Assembly: GCA_021819725.1 (NCBI GenBank)
Contig: JAKAQR010000001.1
Span: 186,001-250,000, forward strand
Reading direction: 5' to 3'
Source of the DNA: Actinomycetes bacterium
GTDB taxonomy: Bacteria; Actinomycetota; Acidimicrobiia; Acidimicrobiales; Acidimicrobiaceae
DNA: 64,000 bases
Position 1 is the stretch's first letter; each line of letters begins with the position of its first letter. A program made the translations under genes and the position numbers. The notes under the pieces are model-generated. The model worked only from the letters and a program-made list of their open reading frames with translations, ran no database searches and was not told the origin of the DNA. Shown piece after piece: positions 63,121-64,000 of this stretch.

Positions 63121-64000
63121 TTGGCGAGTGCCAGGCATACAAGGTCGAAAGGGTCACACCGCGGCCGCAATGCTCTAGCGATCGGCGGTGGCGTCGTTGG
63201 GGGGCTGTTGATCGCCGGTGGCATCGTGATGGCAATCAACTGGCCGAAAGCATCCCTCTCTTCCTCCTACACCTCGCTCGGCAAATTGACCACTTCGGGA
63301 GCACACCAAAGCGTTCTCAGCGTCGCTGGATCCGTTGGTCAACAACCTATTCCGGTGGAGATCCAGGATGGAGAGGTCCTGCCAACCAAGCACATCTCCA
63401 CTGGCGTAACGACAACGATCACGGTCACTCTGCAGCGTCCTTCTTGGATCGCTTGGATCGCTGGCAAAACCCAACGACTGACACTTACCGGCCATACCCC
63501 CCGTGCGCGCCTCCTCGATCCTGTAGCGATTGCATCTTCAGGTCAATCTGTTCAGTCTGAATTCTCGAATCCCGTCAGCGTCGTTGCCTACTCCTTCCAC
63601 TCCACCACAAAGTATGTGAAGCTCAACAAGGCGACGAGCCACGTTGCCATACCTGGTTCTTCCCACAGCGCCGCCGGTTCACTGCAGGTGGCGGCTGTCC
63701 CTGACCCCTGGGAGACGCTCCCAGCAGCGTCCAACATGGTCTTCTTCCGCCAATCCGGGTCGACACCTGAGGCGATCATCAGTCCGGATCTCACCAACCT
63801 CTCCCCCGAGGCAACGATCACCATCACGCTTTCCCAACCGGTGACAAAGGTTTTTGGCAACAAGCTGCCTACCATCAGTCCCACCGTCCAGGGTGCCGAC
63901 CCTGTCAAGGGGAACTGGAGTGAACCGACCCCCTACACACTCACTTTTACACCAACAACGGGTGACTTCTGGCCCTCAGAGACCTTCACCATGACGACCC
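63121..64000 (+). CDS. Membrane-anchored envelope protein with Ig-like sequence (3' partial)
   Basis: At least 293 residues from TTG 63121, which lies 6 nt after a perfect GAGGAGG; the frame stays open to the window end. Basic N terminus (ARHTRSKGSHRGRN), one glycine-rich helix (AIGGGVVGGLLIAGGIVMAI), then an extracytoplasmic part rich in Ser/Thr. SPEATITITLSQPVTKVFG and TPYTLTFTPTTGDFWPSETF resemble bacterial Ig-like repeats. Such architecture occurs in cell-wall enzymes like L,D-transpeptidases, but the catalytic end is outside the window, so no enzyme is claimed. Confidence 0.7.
   Translation, partial: MASARHTRSKGSHRGRNALAIGGGVVGGLLIAGGIVMAINWPKASLSSSYTSLGKLTTSGAHQSVLSVAGSVGQQPIPVEIQDGEVLPTKHISTGVTTTITVTLQRPSWIAWIAGKTQRLTLTGHTPRARLLDPVAIASSGQSVQSEFSNPVSVVAYSFHSTTKYVKLNKATSHVAIPGSSHSAAGSLQVAAVPDPWETLPAASNMVFFRQSGSTPEAIISPDLTNLSPEATITITLSQPVTKVFGNKLPTISPTVQGADPVKGNWSEPTPYTLTFTPTTGDFWPSETFTMTT

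Noticed and set aside
63114..63560. Plus-strand frame starting GTG 63114
   Set aside because: It overlaps the better frame from TTG 63121, which has an ideal ribosome-site distance, a membrane helix and stays open to the window end.

Overview
The window looks like a chromosomal segment of a moderately GC-rich actinobacterium. Supporting signs are a hisDCBHAF-(groES-like)-hisI-trpE operon, an F420-type luciferase-like oxidoreductase, a SCO6745-type protein, a DinB-like protein, oligoribonuclease, a polyprenol-phosphate mannosyltransferase and several TANNNT boxes placed 6-7 nt before an ATG (leaderless style). An acidophilic Acidimicrobiia-like organism would fit, but that is inference. I saw no phage, insertion sequence, CRISPR array or rRNA.

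Layout. 0-6 kb: end of an OmpR-type response regulator, its histidine kinase, then a very large membrane GGDEF/EAL protein on the opposite strand. 6-15 kb: ygfZ, convergent with a nine-gene minus-strand operon for histidine and the first tryptophan step, with a Cpn10-like gene between hisF and hisI. 15-29 kb: single genes (FMN-binding proteins, secreted beta-helix protein, small-molecule kinase, MFS carrier, hydroxy-acid dehydrogenase, AcuI-type reductase, diguanylate cyclase, half-size EamA carrier coupled to an orphan ABC ATPase, gamma-carbonic-anhydrase-like protein). 27.5-35.1 kb: a CitA/DcuS-type two-component system divergent from a complete livHMGFK-type uptake operon. 36-40 kb: acetoacetyl-CoA synthetase, a 74-aa coiled-coil protein and an acyl-CoA ligase in one operon. 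40-47 kb: an EAL protein, pheA-tyrA, a second FMN-binding protein, and a geranylgeranyl-reductase-family protein. 47-55 kb: tRNA-Cys, MFS carrier, copZ-copA, tRNA-Val and tRNA-Gly in a gene-poor stretch. 55-64 kb: mannosyltransferase-dut, orn, a three-gene set with CrtQ-like and CrtO-like enzymes, a CAP-like secreted protein, 1-Cys peroxiredoxin, MarC and the start of an envelope protein with Ig-like sequence.

Themes. Cyclic-di-GMP turnover is prominent: three GGDEF/EAL proteins plus Orn, which in other bacteria finishes degradation of pGpG. All four end inside a convergent neighbour. Intergenic DNA carries an unusual number of short tandem duplications (5-21 bp units), one of them also in frame inside the large GGDEF/EAL gene. 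Operons are tightly packed with ATGA or GTGA overlaps. I found no clear-cut new defence or mobile system; the best leads are the Cpn10-like gene in the his operon, the perfect palindrome before hisD, the LLM-CrtQ-CrtO cluster, the half-EamA/ABC pair and the altered metal-ligand site in the gamma-carbonic-anhydrase-like protein.
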